Part shown: positions 1 through 8,962 of the stretch, piece by piece
Layout of the letters: each line of letters starts with the position of its first letter
Numbering within the stretch: position 1 is the first letter of the stretch
DNA from: Luteitalea sp.
GTDB taxonomy: Bacteria; Acidobacteriota; Vicinamibacteria; Vicinamibacterales; Vicinamibacteraceae
DNA length: 64,000 nt
Reading direction: 5' to 3'
NCBI GenBank assembly: GCA_009377495.1
Contig: WHTZ01000035.1
Location: 1 to 64,000, forward strand
Program-made: the position numbers and the translations under genes
The notes under the pieces: model-generated
Database searches by the model: none
Told to the model about the DNA's origin: nothing
Seen by the model: only the letters and a program-made list of their open reading frames with translations

Positions 1-35
1 AGTCGCTACAGTAAATTGCTGAATCAGGTTGTCTC

Positions 36-469
36 AAAATCGTTGACACGGCCCGCGAGGCTTATGTGAATCCCGCCTCGGTCGGATTCGCCGACGCGGC
101 CCATCCTCTCGTGAAGGGCCTACGGGGTCGAACAATGGTCCTTTCTGGTGTGCGTGACTTCCAGAGCAGCATGCGTGGAGCTTCCAACGACTGGACCGAG
201 CTGGCATACACCGTCATATCCAACAAGGCCAGCTTCCAATTCTGGGTTGGGCACGACACCTTCGGGCCTCGTTGGACGTCGTTAGGGAATCCCGCGAGAG
301 TGCCCATCATCCTGTCGCGCAAGGTGGCGCGGGCGAGATTGTCATCATGCAGATGGGGAGCTCGACGATATCGCCGAAGGTCGGCATACCACCAGACCCG
401 ACACTCGATCCCGTGCCGGATCACCTCATGCAACTGGTGACAAACGTCGTGGGCTGGGCGAGTCAATAG
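36..469 (+). pseudogene. Unrecognised protein, C-terminal fragment with frameshift
   Basis: The reading frame is open from about position 15 (a stop lies at 12-14) and reads as coherent protein through residues such as HPLVKGLRGRT and VPIILSRKV. Near 322-328 the sense moves to another frame, which continues GAGEIVIMQMGSS and ends NVVGWASQ before the stop at 467-469. Joining the two frames gives a smooth sequence, so a one-base frameshift is the simplest reading. I do not recognise the family. The 5' part is missing or lies outside the window. It ends 8 bp before the MFS remnant on the same strand. Confidence 0.35.
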
Positions 470-477
470 GTCGACCG

Positions 478-1389
478 ATGTATGGACGCTTCGAGTCGGC
501 GAGAAGACAATCAGAGCGAAGCCTCGGAGGCCGGCGATGGGGCGGTCGCTATCGGTGGTTAATCTGCATCCTCCTGTTTGCGGTCACCGCCATCAATTAT
601 GTCGACCGCCAGATTCTCGGCATTCTCGCTCAGCCGATTGAAGCGGAGATTGGCTGGTCAGAATCCGACTATAGGATGCCGCGCGACCACCCGCGACTAT
701 CTCGAGCGGAACTGACCTACATCGAAAGCGACGGCAGCTCGAAAGAGGTCGTCACCTCATCGTGGCGCAGCCTGTTGCGGCACCGGGAAACGTGGGGGTT
801 GATGGCCGTTCGGTTCTGCACCGACCCGATCTGGTGGTTCTACCTATATTGGGTACCGAAGTTCCTGCACGCACAATACGGTCTCACCCTAGCTGAGCTC
901 GGGCTTCCCATGGTGACCATCTACGTCATCGCCGACCTCGGAAGCATTGTCGGCGGATGGCTATCGTCCGCTCTCATAGGTCTCGGGTGGACCACCAACA
1001 AGGCTCGTAAGTGCGTGCTGCTGTTGTGCAGCTTGTGCGCTTGCCCCATCGTGTTGGTATCGCAGGTGTCGGACCTGTGGGTTGCTGTGGCGCTCCTCTC
1101 GCTCGCCACGGCGGGGCATCAAGGATGGGCGGCCAACATTTTCACTGTCGTTTCGGACGTCTATCCAAGACACGCGGTCAGCTCGCTCGTCGGTCTTTCC
1201 GGATTCGGCGGAGCCGTCGGTGGGATGCTGGTTGCGGCAGGCACCGGGTTCATCTTGGAAGCCACGGGAACGTACTTCGCGGTGTTCGTGCTTGCTGGCG
1301 CTGCATACCTCATTGGCCTGGCAGTCTTCCAGCTCTTTCTGCCGAGACTCGAGCCTGTGGAGGTTGCAGCTCTTCAGCCGAAGGGATAG
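478..1389 (+). pseudogene. MFS hexuronate-type transporter (ExuT-like), internally deleted
   Basis: The 303-residue product is an MFS anion:cation symporter of the hexuronate/glucarate type. The first helix (residues about 25-50, with INYVDRQILG typical of the family) is followed by the amphipathic start of loop 1 (WSESDYR, residues 60-66), and then the sequence jumps directly to the central cytosolic loop (MPRDHPRLSRAEL). Helices 2 to about 6 are therefore missing, roughly 125 residues compared with the usual ~430, and the reading frame is kept across the junction near nucleotide 675. The C-terminal half, including DPIWWFYLYWVPKF and the last six helices, looks intact. A carrier without half of its N-terminal bundle is unlikely to transport. 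Sugar-acid transport fits the pectin-related neighbours. Confidence 0.7.
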
Positions 1390-1446
1390 GTCTTCGCCGC
1401 GGCCGACGACCTCGCCGCATCTACTACGCGAGTGGCAGCGAGCTGC

Positions 1447-2508
1447 TCAGGCTGACGCCGTGAGGTCTCCGGTCAAGGCCGGCGGCGCCTCCTCCTTGGC
1501 TCTGCCGCAGGAGTCCCGTCTGATGAGCTTGGTGGGCAGCGTGACGGTCATGGGAGGGCCGCCCGGGTCGGCGATGCGCTTCAAGACCAGCTCGGCGAGC
1601 CGCCGGCCCGTCTGGTCGGGATAACCCCAGACGGTGATGAGCGGTGGGCTGAGCGCCGCCGCTTCGGGCCGGTCGCCGAAACCGGCGATGCTGATGTCCT
1701 CTGGAATCTTCAGGCCGCAACCCCCCGCAGCGTCGTAGGCCCCGTGCGCTGCCGAATCACTGTGTGCGAAGATCGCGGTCACGCGCTCCCGGCCCGAAAG
1801 AAGGCCCTTGGCCGCAATGTAGCCCGAATCCCGCTCGTCTGCCGAATCACTCACGATCAACTTCGGCTCCAGGCCGGCTTCCTCCATCGCGCGGGCGTAG
1901 CCCTGATACATCCGTGCGGTCGGAAAGCGACGGTTGCTCAGGAACCAGATCGCGCGGTGCCCCGCGCCGTACAGATACCGCGTCAATTCATAGGCGCCGC
2001 CGACGTCGTCCATCCAGACCGTGTCGAACTCCTCGCTCCGCCATTCCCCGAGAACGTTGTTGGCGAGAACGGCGAACGGGAGGCCCATGCGCCGGAGGAG
2101 CGCGAGTAGGTTCGGCGAGCTCAGGCCCCCGACGACGTACCCGTCGACCAGGCCGCGCCGGTCCAAGAGCAGCGGAAGCCTTATTTCCTCAGCCGGCACG
2201 TCAGGTCCGTAGTCGAACGGAAAGAACAGGATGTGGTTCCCGTGCTCCGCCGCGTAGGCTTGCGCTCCCATGAGGACCTGCGCATGGAACGGGTGGAGCA
2301 TCGGACGGTTCGCCAGCAGAAAACAGAGGATTCGGGTCCTGCCTGCCCGTTGGCGTTCCGCCCCGAGCCTCATCGTGGCCGAGCGCACGCGCCTCTCCGC
2401 ATCGGCGCTGACCCGGCCCGTCTTGTTGATGGCCCGCGAAGCGGTGGCGACGCTTACCTTGGCGGCGCGGGCGATCTCCTCAAGCGTGATTCTCGGGGAC
2501 ACGGGCAT
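1447..2508 (-). CDS. LacI-family transcriptional regulator
   Basis: This 353-residue protein has the full LacI layout. An N-terminal helix-turn-helix (TLEEIARAAKVSVATASRAIN, about residues 7-27) and hinge are followed by a periplasmic-binding-protein-like effector domain with the expected GYAR, ERVTAIFAHSD and ISIAGFGD blocks near the C terminus. I chose the ATG at 2508; a GTG two codons upstream (2514) is the alternative. It is transcribed away from the TonB receptor at 3123 and across a 600-bp intergenic region, so it is a natural candidate to control the receptor, propeller and epimerase genes to its right. The effector is unknown; a plant-derived sugar or sugar acid is likely from context. 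Confidence 0.9.
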   Translation of the reverse strand: MPVSPRITLEEIARAAKVSVATASRAINKTGRVSADAERRVRSATMRLGAERQRAGRTRILCFLLANRPMLHPFHAQVLMGAQAYAAEHGNHILFFPFDYGPDVPAEEIRLPLLLDRRGLVDGYVVGGLSSPNLLALLRRMGLPFAVLANNVLGEWRSEEFDTVWMDDVGGAYELTRYLYGAGHRAIWFLSNRRFPTARMYQGYARAMEEAGLEPKLIVSDSADERDSGYIAAKGLLSGRERVTAIFAHSDSAAHGAYDAAGGCGLKIPEDISIAGFGDRPEAAALSPPLITVWGYPDQTGRRLAELVLKRIADPGGPPMTVTLPTKLIRRDSCGRAKEEAPPALTGDLTASA

Positions 2509-2514
2509 TCCCAC

Positions 2515-3122
2515 CGTCGTTGTTGACCGTCCTACCGCTTGTAGCGCGGCCGACCTTGGCGCACGAAAGGCCTTCCACGCGGGACTCTCGGACTCCCGGC
2601 AACAACCCTCTTATGATTATCCCAAATCCCAGGAGTACGCGCGGCAATGGTCGGCGCGCCCGCGCGCGCGTGTCCCGGGTGCTTAACGGAAATGCGGGTC
2701 ACGACGATCGCCAGAACGATGGAGAAAAAGGGGACAGGCCCCTTTTTCGTCGGCGTTGGTTCTCGAAAAAGGGGCCTGTCCCCTTTTTCCGACCCTCCAG
2801 ATCTCGCGACCCCATTTCCGTTAAGCACCCGCGGCAATGCGCGTGTGAAAACCTCGAAAGTCGTCGCGCAGTCCTGTGTGACGCGCTCCCTACTTCAACG
2901 CCGCCTTCACCACGAGGCGTTCTGCTTGCTTCTTTCCAATCGAACTAAGTTTTCATTTGCCGCACGACAATATGTCAGTAAATGATTAAAACGATTGGTA
3001 TTATATCTATGAAATATTTTTCACAGATCGCTTGACTTCCCGGTCCGAGCGGCGATACGGTTCTCCGCAGAGCAGCGGAAGCGATCCGGAAAGTAAACGC
3101 TCCGTGCGCAAAGGAGGGTGAG
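2515..3122. other. Intergenic region between LacI gene and TonB receptor
   Basis: No convincing gene is present in these ~600 bp; the short open frames overlap a large palindrome and lack coding character. The left half carries the nested inverted repeat described separately (2677-2830). The right half (about 2940-3035) is strongly AT-rich compared with the surroundings (TATTATATCTATGAAATAT near 2998-3017) and is the likely promoter of the receptor gene. A strong Shine-Dalgarno sequence, AAAGGAGG, lies at 3109-3116 just ahead of the ATG at 3123. Confidence 0.6.
2677..2830. repeat. Nested inverted repeat (REP/MITE-like element)
   Basis: Two levels of symmetry are visible. The outer arms are 2677-2700 (starting GGGTGCTTAACGGAAAT) and 2808-2830 (ending ATTTCCGTTAAGCACCC), complementary apart from one missing base. 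Inside them lie two 25-bp blocks at 2724-2748 and 2765-2789 that are exact reverse complements (core AAAAAGGGGACAGG), separated by 16 bp; each block is itself nearly palindromic. The arrangement resembles the palindromic repeats mobilised by RAYT/IS200-like transposases. No transposase is encoded in the window. The same 9 bases (GCGGCAATG) occur just outside both ends, at 2641-2649 and 2831-2839. Confidence 0.75.
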
Positions 3123-6100
3123 ATGCGCGTAACCAGACACGCGTATGGCTTGCTGGCCGCGTTCTTGGCGGGTTCGGTCCCGGCGCATGCGCAGACGGGG
3201 GCGACCGGCACCATCCTCGGCACCACTACCGACCCATCGGGCGCGGTCATCGCGGGAGCCACCGTAACCGCGACGAACGTCGACACCGGCTTGGCACGGA
3301 GCTCCGCCACTGGAGCCGCGGGCCAGTACGCCATCTTCTTGCTGCCGATCGGGAGATACCGCGTGCGCGCCGAGGCGCAGGGATTCGGGCCCCAGGAGGC
3401 GCGCAACGTGGAGCTGTCGATCGACCAACGTCGGCGCGTCGATTTCGAACTGAGCGTCCGGGAGCTGACCACCGAAGTCACCGTCGCCGCGGCCGTGCCG
3501 CTGGTGCGGACCGACGATTCCTCGACGTCCCAGGTGGTCAGCGAGAGGGCGATCACCGAGCTGCCGCTCAACGGCCGCAACTTCCTCCAGCTCGCCCGCC
3601 TGAACGCCGGGGTGAACACCGGCGACGGCTACAACGTCACCATCGGGGGCTTCACGGGCGACTCGGCGCCCGGCAGCGTCTACGGCCAGCGCAACAGCAA
3701 CAACAACTTCCTCCTGGACGGCATCCAGACAACGGAGTTCACCGGCAACCGCGCGCGGCTGACGCCGAACATCGACGCCATCCAGGAGTTCACGCTGATC
3801 AAGGGGATCTATCCGGCGGAGTTCGGCGGCGTGGCGGGCGGCACGATCAACGCGGCGGTCCGCTCGGGCACCAACGAGCTCCATGGGACGCTCTTCGAGT
3901 TCCTGCGCGACGACACGCTGGACGCGCGCAACTTCTTCGACACCACGGGCAAGGCGGCGCCTCTGAAGCGCAACCAGTTCGGCGCCACGTTCGGCGGGCC
4001 GATCGCGCGCGACCGCACATTCTTCTTCGGCAGCTACGACGGCCTGCGGCTGCGCCAGTCGGCTGTAAGCACCACACGGGTGCCGACGCCCGAGCAGATC
4101 GCCGGCGATCTTTCGTCGCTCGGCACGACCATCCGGGACCCAGTGACCGGCCAGCCTTTTCCCGGCAATGTGATCCCGTCCTCGCGCATCGATCCGCTCT
4201 CGCGCGCGCTGGCGGCGTTCTGGCCCGCGCCCAACAACCCAGCCGATCCGGTGCGTAACTACATCTCCTCGTCCGAGCGGAGGATCGACACGAACCAGTT
4301 CCTAGCCCGCCTCGACCACCGTCTGACACCGAAGGACCAGCTCTTCGCCCGCTACGCCGTTGCCAAGCTGTACCTCGCGGACCCGCCGCTCATCCCGCCT
4401 TTCGCCGACGAGCAGCTCGACGATACGCATGGCGTCGTCCTCGGGTACACGCGCGCCTTCTCGCCCACCGTGGTCAACGAGGCGCGCCTCGGCTACACGC
4501 GCATCCATTTCCGGCGCAACCCCCTCGGACAGCAGGCGAACTTCGCGGCGGAAAACGACATTCCCAGCGTGACGCGCGACCCGGGCTTCGCGGACGTGCC
4601 CGTCACTTCGATCGCGGGTTACGCCGGGTTCGGGACCCCCCTCTTCTCGCCGTTCTTCAGCATCCAGAACAACTACGAGCTGGCCGACAACCTCTCGATC
4701 CATGCCGGGAAGCATCTGCTGAAGATGGGATTCAACGTCTGGCGCCGCCAGAAGAAGCAGAAGGTGCCGCAGAGCAAGAAAGGGTTCTTCAGCTTCGACG
4801 GCAACTACAGCGGCGACAACCTCGGCGACTTCCTGCTGGGGCTCCCGCAGGAAACCCGCGTCGGCGCCTCGGAGCTCATCCCGACAGCGCTGCTGTGGAC
4901 GAACGACTTCTCTCTATACGTGCAGGACGACTGGCGCCTGACGGACCGGCTGACGCTCAACCTCGGCCTGCGCTACGAGCTCGTCGATCCGCCCCTCGAC
5001 GTCCAGGGCACGGTGACCAACTTCAACCCCGAGACCGCGCAGTTCGAACCGGAGCCGTTCACCCGCGGCAACAAGCTGCACAACACGGACCGCAACAACT
5101 TCGCGCCGCGCGTCGGCTTCGCGTTCCGGCCGTTCGGCGGCGCGAAGACCGTGCTGCGCGGCGGCTACGGCGTCTTCTACAACCGGAACAACTACGACGA
5201 GTACCTGTTCCTGCCGTACAACCCGCCGTTCGGAAACGTGCTCGCGTTTCAGAGCCTGGTCGACAGGCCCACGCTCTCGCTGAGCGATCCCTTCCCGACC
5301 GACAGGGGCACCGGGGCCCCTATCGCCTACGGCGTCGATCGAAACCTGCGCCTGGGTTACGTGCAGTTCTTCACCCTCGGCGTGGAGCGCGAGATCGCGC
5401 GCGACACCGTCTTTGAGGTCCGCTACGTCGGCAGCAAGTCCACGGCGCTGGCCAAGGCGGTAAACGTCAACTACGCGCCCCCGGGCCCGGGCGCCGTGCA
5501 GCCGCGCCGCGTCCTGCGCCCCGACCTCGGCAACGCCACGGTCGTGTTCTCTTCGTCGAACGCCAGCTATCACTCGCTGCACGCGCAGCTCGAGCGCCGC
5601 GTCGCCAGCGGGCTGTACGTGTTCACCAGCTACGCCTACGGAAAGGCGCTCGACGATGTCGCCAATTCGCAGGGTGACAAGGGCGGCAGCAATGCGCAGG
5701 ACCCCCGCTGCGTGCACGCCTGTGAGAAGGGCGTTCCGGCGTATGACCGCCGCCAGCGGTTCACGCTGAACCTGGTCTACGACTTGCCGTTCGGACGGGG
5801 CAAGAGGTTCCTGACCGGCGGCCTGGCGAGCGCTCTCTTCGGCGGCTGGCAGATCGCGAGCATCTTCAGCGCCCAGAGCGGCGCCCCGTTGACGGTCAGT
5901 ATCCCGGGCGACCCGCTCAACACCGGGCAGGGCAACGCGCGCGCCGACTACGTCGGCGGGAAGATCGCGCTGGACAACCCCACGATCGACCGTTGGTTCA
6001 ACACGGACGCCTTCGCCAGTCCGGCCCCCTTCACGCCGGGCAACCTCGGCCGCGGGACGTTCACCGGTCCGGGATCGATCGCGTGGGACTTCTCGATAGC

Positions 6101-6278
6101 CCGCACGCTCTCGATCGCCGAGGGACACCGCCTGCAGTTCCGCGCGGAGTTCTTCAACTTCCCGAACCACCCGAACTTCGGCAACCCCGGGACGGCGTTC
6201 GGCCTCCCGACCTTCGGCACGATCGGCGGCGCGGGGAGTCCCCGCGAGGTGCAGTTGGGCTTGAAGTACCTGTTCTGA
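3123..6278 (+). CDS. TonB-dependent receptor, Oar-like (carboxypeptidase-regulatory N-domain)
   Basis: The 1051-residue outer-membrane protein begins with a signal peptide (residues 1-23, AHA before Q24). A carboxypeptidase-regulatory-like beta-sandwich (about 27-110, TDPSGAVIAGATVT) is followed by a TonB plug (about 120-240) with LPLNGRNFLQLARLNAGV and the NNFLLDG motif. A long 22-strand-type barrel ends in a terminal phenylalanine (VQLGLKYLF), as expected for BAM-dependent insertion. It should import an oligosaccharide using TonB energy. The start has an ideal ribosome site. It heads a plus-strand group with a beta-propeller protein and an epimerase remnant, opposite a LacI regulator that may control it. 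The ligand cannot be read from the sequence. Confidence 0.93.
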   Translation: MRVTRHAYGLLAAFLAGSVPAHAQTGATGTILGTTTDPSGAVIAGATVTATNVDTGLARSSATGAAGQYAIFLLPIGRYRVRAEAQGFGPQEARNVELSIDQRRRVDFELSVRELTTEVTVAAAVPLVRTDDSSTSQVVSERAITELPLNGRNFLQLARLNAGVNTGDGYNVTIGGFTGDSAPGSVYGQRNSNNNFLLDGIQTTEFTGNRARLTPNIDAIQEFTLIKGIYPAEFGGVAGGTINAAVRSGTNELHGTLFEFLRDDTLDARNFFDTTGKAAPLKRNQFGATFGGPIARDRTFFFGSYDGLRLRQSAVSTTRVPTPEQIAGDLSSLGTTIRDPVTGQPFPGNVIPSSRIDPLSRALAAFWPAPNNPADPVRNYISSSERRIDTNQFLARLDHRLTPKDQLFARYAVAKLYLADPPLIPPFADEQLDDTHGVVLGYTRAFSPTVVNEARLGYTRIHFRRNPLGQQANFAAENDIPSVTRDPGFADVPVTSIAGYAGFGTPLFSPFFSIQNNYELADNLSIHAGKHLLKMGFNVWRRQKKQKVPQSKKGFFSFDGNYSGDNLGDFLLGLPQETRVGASELIPTALLWTNDFSLYVQDDWRLTDRLTLNLGLRYELVDPPLDVQGTVTNFNPETAQFEPEPFTRGNKLHNTDRNNFAPRVGFAFRPFGGAKTVLRGGYGVFYNRNNYDEYLFLPYNPPFGNVLAFQSLVDRPTLSLSDPFPTDRGTGAPIAYGVDRNLRLGYVQFFTLGVEREIARDTVFEVRYVGSKSTALAKAVNVNYAPPGPGAVQPRRVLRPDLGNATVVFSSSNASYHSLHAQLERRVASGLYVFTSYAYGKALDDVANSQGDKGGSNAQDPRCVHACEKGVPAYDRRQRFTLNLVYDLPFGRGKRFLTGGLASALFGGWQIASIFSAQSGAPLTVSIPGDPLNTGQGNARADYVGGKIALDNPTIDRWFNTDAFASPAPFTPGNLGRGTFTGPGSIAWDFSIARTLSIAEGHRLQFRAEFFNFPNHPNFGNPGTAFGLPTFGTIGGAGSPREVQLGLKYLF

Positions 6279-6304
6279 CCTGTCCGCCCGGGAGTCGATG
6301 CCCA

Positions 6305-7513
6305 GTGGTAGTCAAGGCCCATGCCCTTCGCAATCAGAGGCTCGAGGGCTGGCGCGAAAGGATCGTCGGGCGCTGGACTTACCGCGAGCTGGCGGCCGAT
6401 CGGGATTGGTTCCACGGCTGGATCAGCTTCGACGCCGTGACCTGCGACCCGCGCGACGGAGCCGTCTACTGCGGGCTGAATTCGCTGGACGGCGACCTGC
6501 TCTACCGCTTCGACCCCCGAACGGAGCGTTTCGAGTCCCTGAACACGCAACGGTGGGCGGACGCCTACGACGTGAAGATCCACCGGACGATCCTGCGCAA
6601 CCCGGCGGACGGCTGCCTCTATTTCGGAACGTCGATGCTGCACGACATGGATCAGCAGCAGCACGCGGCCGGCGGCAAGCTGATGCGCTTCGATCCGGCG
6701 ACGGGACGCTACGACCTGCTGGACGTCCCGGCGCCGCGCCTCTACCTCCAGTCCATCGCGGCCGACTGGTCGCGCGGCCTGATCTACAGCTTCACCTATC
6801 CCGCCGAAGCGGTGTACCAGACCGACATCGGCGCACGGCGGTCGACACTGGTGGCCTACGTCGGCAACGGCATCCTGCTCGCACAGCCGCACAACGCCGT
6901 CGTGGACCGTCACGGATGGCTGTGGGGGACCTGGGCGGAGACGCGCGCCTGGGACGAACGCCTGGGGCTTCAGCCGGTGCGGTTGTTCAAGTACCATCCG
7001 GACGACCATTGCCTGGTCTGTTTCGGTCACGGGCTGCCGCGCTGGAAGGACAAGCGCCAGTTGCTCGCCGACCCGGCGCCCAGCCGCGGCCTGAGCGATG
7101 TCCTGGCCGAAACGCGGCACCAGCAGGACTTCGGCTTCTGCGACTCGATGGCCTACGATGGCGGGCGCTACATCTACGCCAGCACGGTGGCGGGCGTATT
7201 GAGCCGCATCGACACCGAGACCGGAAAGGTGGAGAAGATCGCCAACGCCATCGCCACGGGCCGCTTTCCGGCCCTGGCCATGCGGGACGGCATCCTGTAC
7301 GGGGCGGGCGGGATGCACGGCCGCACGCAACTGATGCGGTGGGATACCCGAAGCGAGGCCATCGAGATCTACCCCGACCTGGTGGACCAGGCCACCGGCG
7401 AGCGGCCGGCGCGCATTCACGACCTCGACGCCGATCACCAGCACCGCATCTATCTGGGCGAAAACGACAACCACGAGCGCTCCAGCTTCCTATGGTCGGT
7501 GACTCTGGATTGA
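6305..7513 (+). CDS. Beta-propeller protein of unknown function
   Basis: The 402-residue protein contains repeated blades with the pattern aromatic/acidic strand ends (LYRFDPRTERFE, LMRFDPATGRYD, LSRIDTETGKVEK, MRWDTRSEAIE), typical of SMP-30/YVTN or PQQ-type six- to seven-bladed propellers. No signal peptide is visible at the GTG start chosen at 6305, which has a GGGAG about 10 bp upstream; the open frame runs further upstream but only antisense-like within the receptor gene. It starts 26 bp after the receptor stop and 12 bp before the epimerase remnant, so the three probably form one transcript. Lactonase or lyase activity on a sugar acid would suit the context, but no catalytic residues can be assigned. 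Confidence 0.72.
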   Translation: MVVKAHALRNQRLEGWRERIVGRWTYRELAADRDWFHGWISFDAVTCDPRDGAVYCGLNSLDGDLLYRFDPRTERFESLNTQRWADAYDVKIHRTILRNPADGCLYFGTSMLHDMDQQQHAAGGKLMRFDPATGRYDLLDVPAPRLYLQSIAADWSRGLIYSFTYPAEAVYQTDIGARRSTLVAYVGNGILLAQPHNAVVDRHGWLWGTWAETRAWDERLGLQPVRLFKYHPDDHCLVCFGHGLPRWKDKRQLLADPAPSRGLSDVLAETRHQQDFGFCDSMAYDGGRYIYASTVAGVLSRIDTETGKVEKIANAIATGRFPALAMRDGILYGAGGMHGRTQLMRWDTRSEAIEIYPDLVDQATGERPARIHDLDADHQHRIYLGENDNHERSSFLWSVTLD

Positions 7514-7525
7514 GAAGGCGATACC

Positions 7526-8136
7526 GTGTCTGAAGCGCCTGCCCGGCGCCGCCGACGCCGTGCCGGGGATCCCTTCCGGGACCCGCGCTCGGCGCCGCCG
7601 CCTGGTCCGCCCATGGACAAGACCGCGCTCTACCGGCGATTCCGGGACCTCCTGGTCGAGGGCATCGTGCCGTTCTGGATGCGGCACGGAGCCGACCGGG
7701 AGCACGGCGGCGTGCTCTCCTGCATGGAGGAGGACGGCACGCCGGTCGGCACCGACAAATACATCTGGTCCCAGGCGCGCTTCGTGTGGACGTGCTCGGC
7801 GCTCTACAACCGCATCGAGAGACGGCCGGAATTCCTCGAGCGCGCGCGGAGCACGATCGACTTCCTCCTGAAACATGGCCGCGACGATCAGGGCCGCTGG
7901 GTCTATCGCACGACGCGCGAAGGCCGGGTGTTGGAAGGCGCCACCTCCATCTACTCGGACTGCTTCGTCGTCTACGGGCTCAGCGAATACTGCCGGGCGG
8001 TTCCCGACAAGGCCCTGCTGTCGCTCGCCCGCAGCACCTTCGTCGGCGTTCGTCGCCGGATCGAAGCCCCCGAATTCTGCGAGACCGGCCCCTATGCCCT
8101 CCCCCCGGGCTGGAGGAACCACGGCGTCCCCATGAT
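7526..8136 (+). pseudogene. N-acylglucosamine 2-epimerase (AGE family), 3' half lost
   Basis: Residues from LYRRFRDLLVEGIVPFW onward match the N-terminal half of the AGE (alpha/alpha)6-barrel epimerases and cellobiose 2-epimerases: HGGVLSC, KYIWSQARFVWTCSALYN, ATSIYSDCFVVYGLSEY and GWRNHGVPMM. Homology stops exactly after the two methionines at about 8136, where about half of the usual ~400 residues are still to come, and transporter sequence follows in another frame. The open frame begins with a GTG at 7526 preceded by AAGG; the arginine/proline-rich first 29 residues look non-conserved, and ATG 7613 may be the original start. The remaining half barrel should be inactive. Confidence 0.75.
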
Positions 8137-8882
8137 GGCTCATCCTCTATCAGCCCCCACAGCTCAGCCGCTGGCTCTCTCGGGAGGAACGTGACAGGCT
8201 GGGCGCGGCCCTTCCGGCGGCCGCCGCCGGCGCGCGGCCGGATCGCGTGCCCTGGCCCCGTGTTCTCCGCAGCCGTGGCTGCTACAGCCTCATCCTGGCT
8301 CGGTTCCTTTCCGATCCCGTCATCTACTTCGTCATCTTCTGGCTGCCGGCCTACCTGCAGAAGGAGCGCGGCTTCGACCTCGCGGCGGTGGGCAAGTATG
8401 CCTGGGTGCCGTACGTTTTCGGAGACATCGGTTACGTGCTCGGGGGATGGATGTCGGGCCGGCTGATGCGTGCGGGCTGGAGCCTTCCCAAGGCCCGAAA
8501 GGCCGCGATGACGGCAGGCGCTTGTCTCATGCCTGCCGCCATCCTGGCTCCATTGGCCCCTTCGGCTCCCTTCGCGGTCGCGGCCATGTGCCTGGTCGTC
8601 TTCGGCCACGCAGTCTGGGTCGCCATCCTGCTGACGCTGCCGACGGACCTGTTCCACGGCGGCGAGGTCGGCACGGCCACGGGCTTTTCAGGGGCGGGCG
8701 GGGCCGTCGGCGGGATCCTGGCCAACCTCGCGACAGGCTACGTGGTTTCGAACTTCTCCTATCTGCCGGTGTTCGTCGTGGCGGGACTGATGCATCCGTT
8801 GTCACTGGTGCTGGTCTACGTCCTGCTGCCGGACCGTTACTTCAGCCGCCAGCCGGGCGATCGGGAGCCCGCGACCACGTGA
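8137..8882 (+). pseudogene. MFS transporter (ExuT-like), 5' half lost
   Basis: From about 8137 the frame reads LILYQPPQLSRWLSREE, which is the end of MFS helix 6 and the central loop, and then the complete C-terminal six-helix bundle: SDPVIYFVIFWLPAYL, a glycine-rich loop GGWMSGRLMRAG, and GFSGAGGAVGGI. It ends YFSRQPGDREPATT at 8882. No start codon or N-terminal half exists because the epimerase fragment abuts directly. This is a second relative of the carrier at 478-1389, and the missing half there (helices 2-6) is also missing here. The first ATG in the frame lies well inside the fragment. Confidence 0.75.
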
Positions 8883-8930
8883 GTTCGGCCCTTGCACCAC
8901 CCGGGCGCCACGGGACGTATCCCTTCTGTC

Positions 8931-8944
8931 AGACAGGCCTGTCT
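8931..8944. repeat. Perfect 14-bp palindrome between convergent genes
   Basis: AGACAGGCCTGTCT is a perfect palindrome in the 80 bp between the MFS fragment (plus) and the TIM-barrel gene (minus). It has no loop and no T-tract, so it is not a standard Rho-independent terminator; it could be a dimeric regulator site or a bidirectional pause site. Confidence 0.4.
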
Positions 8945-8962
8945 CAACACACACGGAGCCGC

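Noticed and set aside
2641-2839. GCGGCAATG direct repeats as a target-site duplication of the nested palindrome
   Set aside because: The left copy lies about 28 bp away from the outer arm, whereas the right one touches it, so it is not a proper duplication flanking one element.
3100-3160. LacI-type operator in the receptor promoter
   Set aside because: I looked for a palindrome centred on CG in 2940-3122 and found only weak half-sites (AAACGATT), not enough to call.
5948-7474. 508-codon minus-strand frame, and similar long frames at 4914-6170, 11643-13202 and 60028-61230
   Set aside because: They are antisense of well-supported genes (receptors, propeller, GH28) and lack signal peptides, motifs or ribosome sites.
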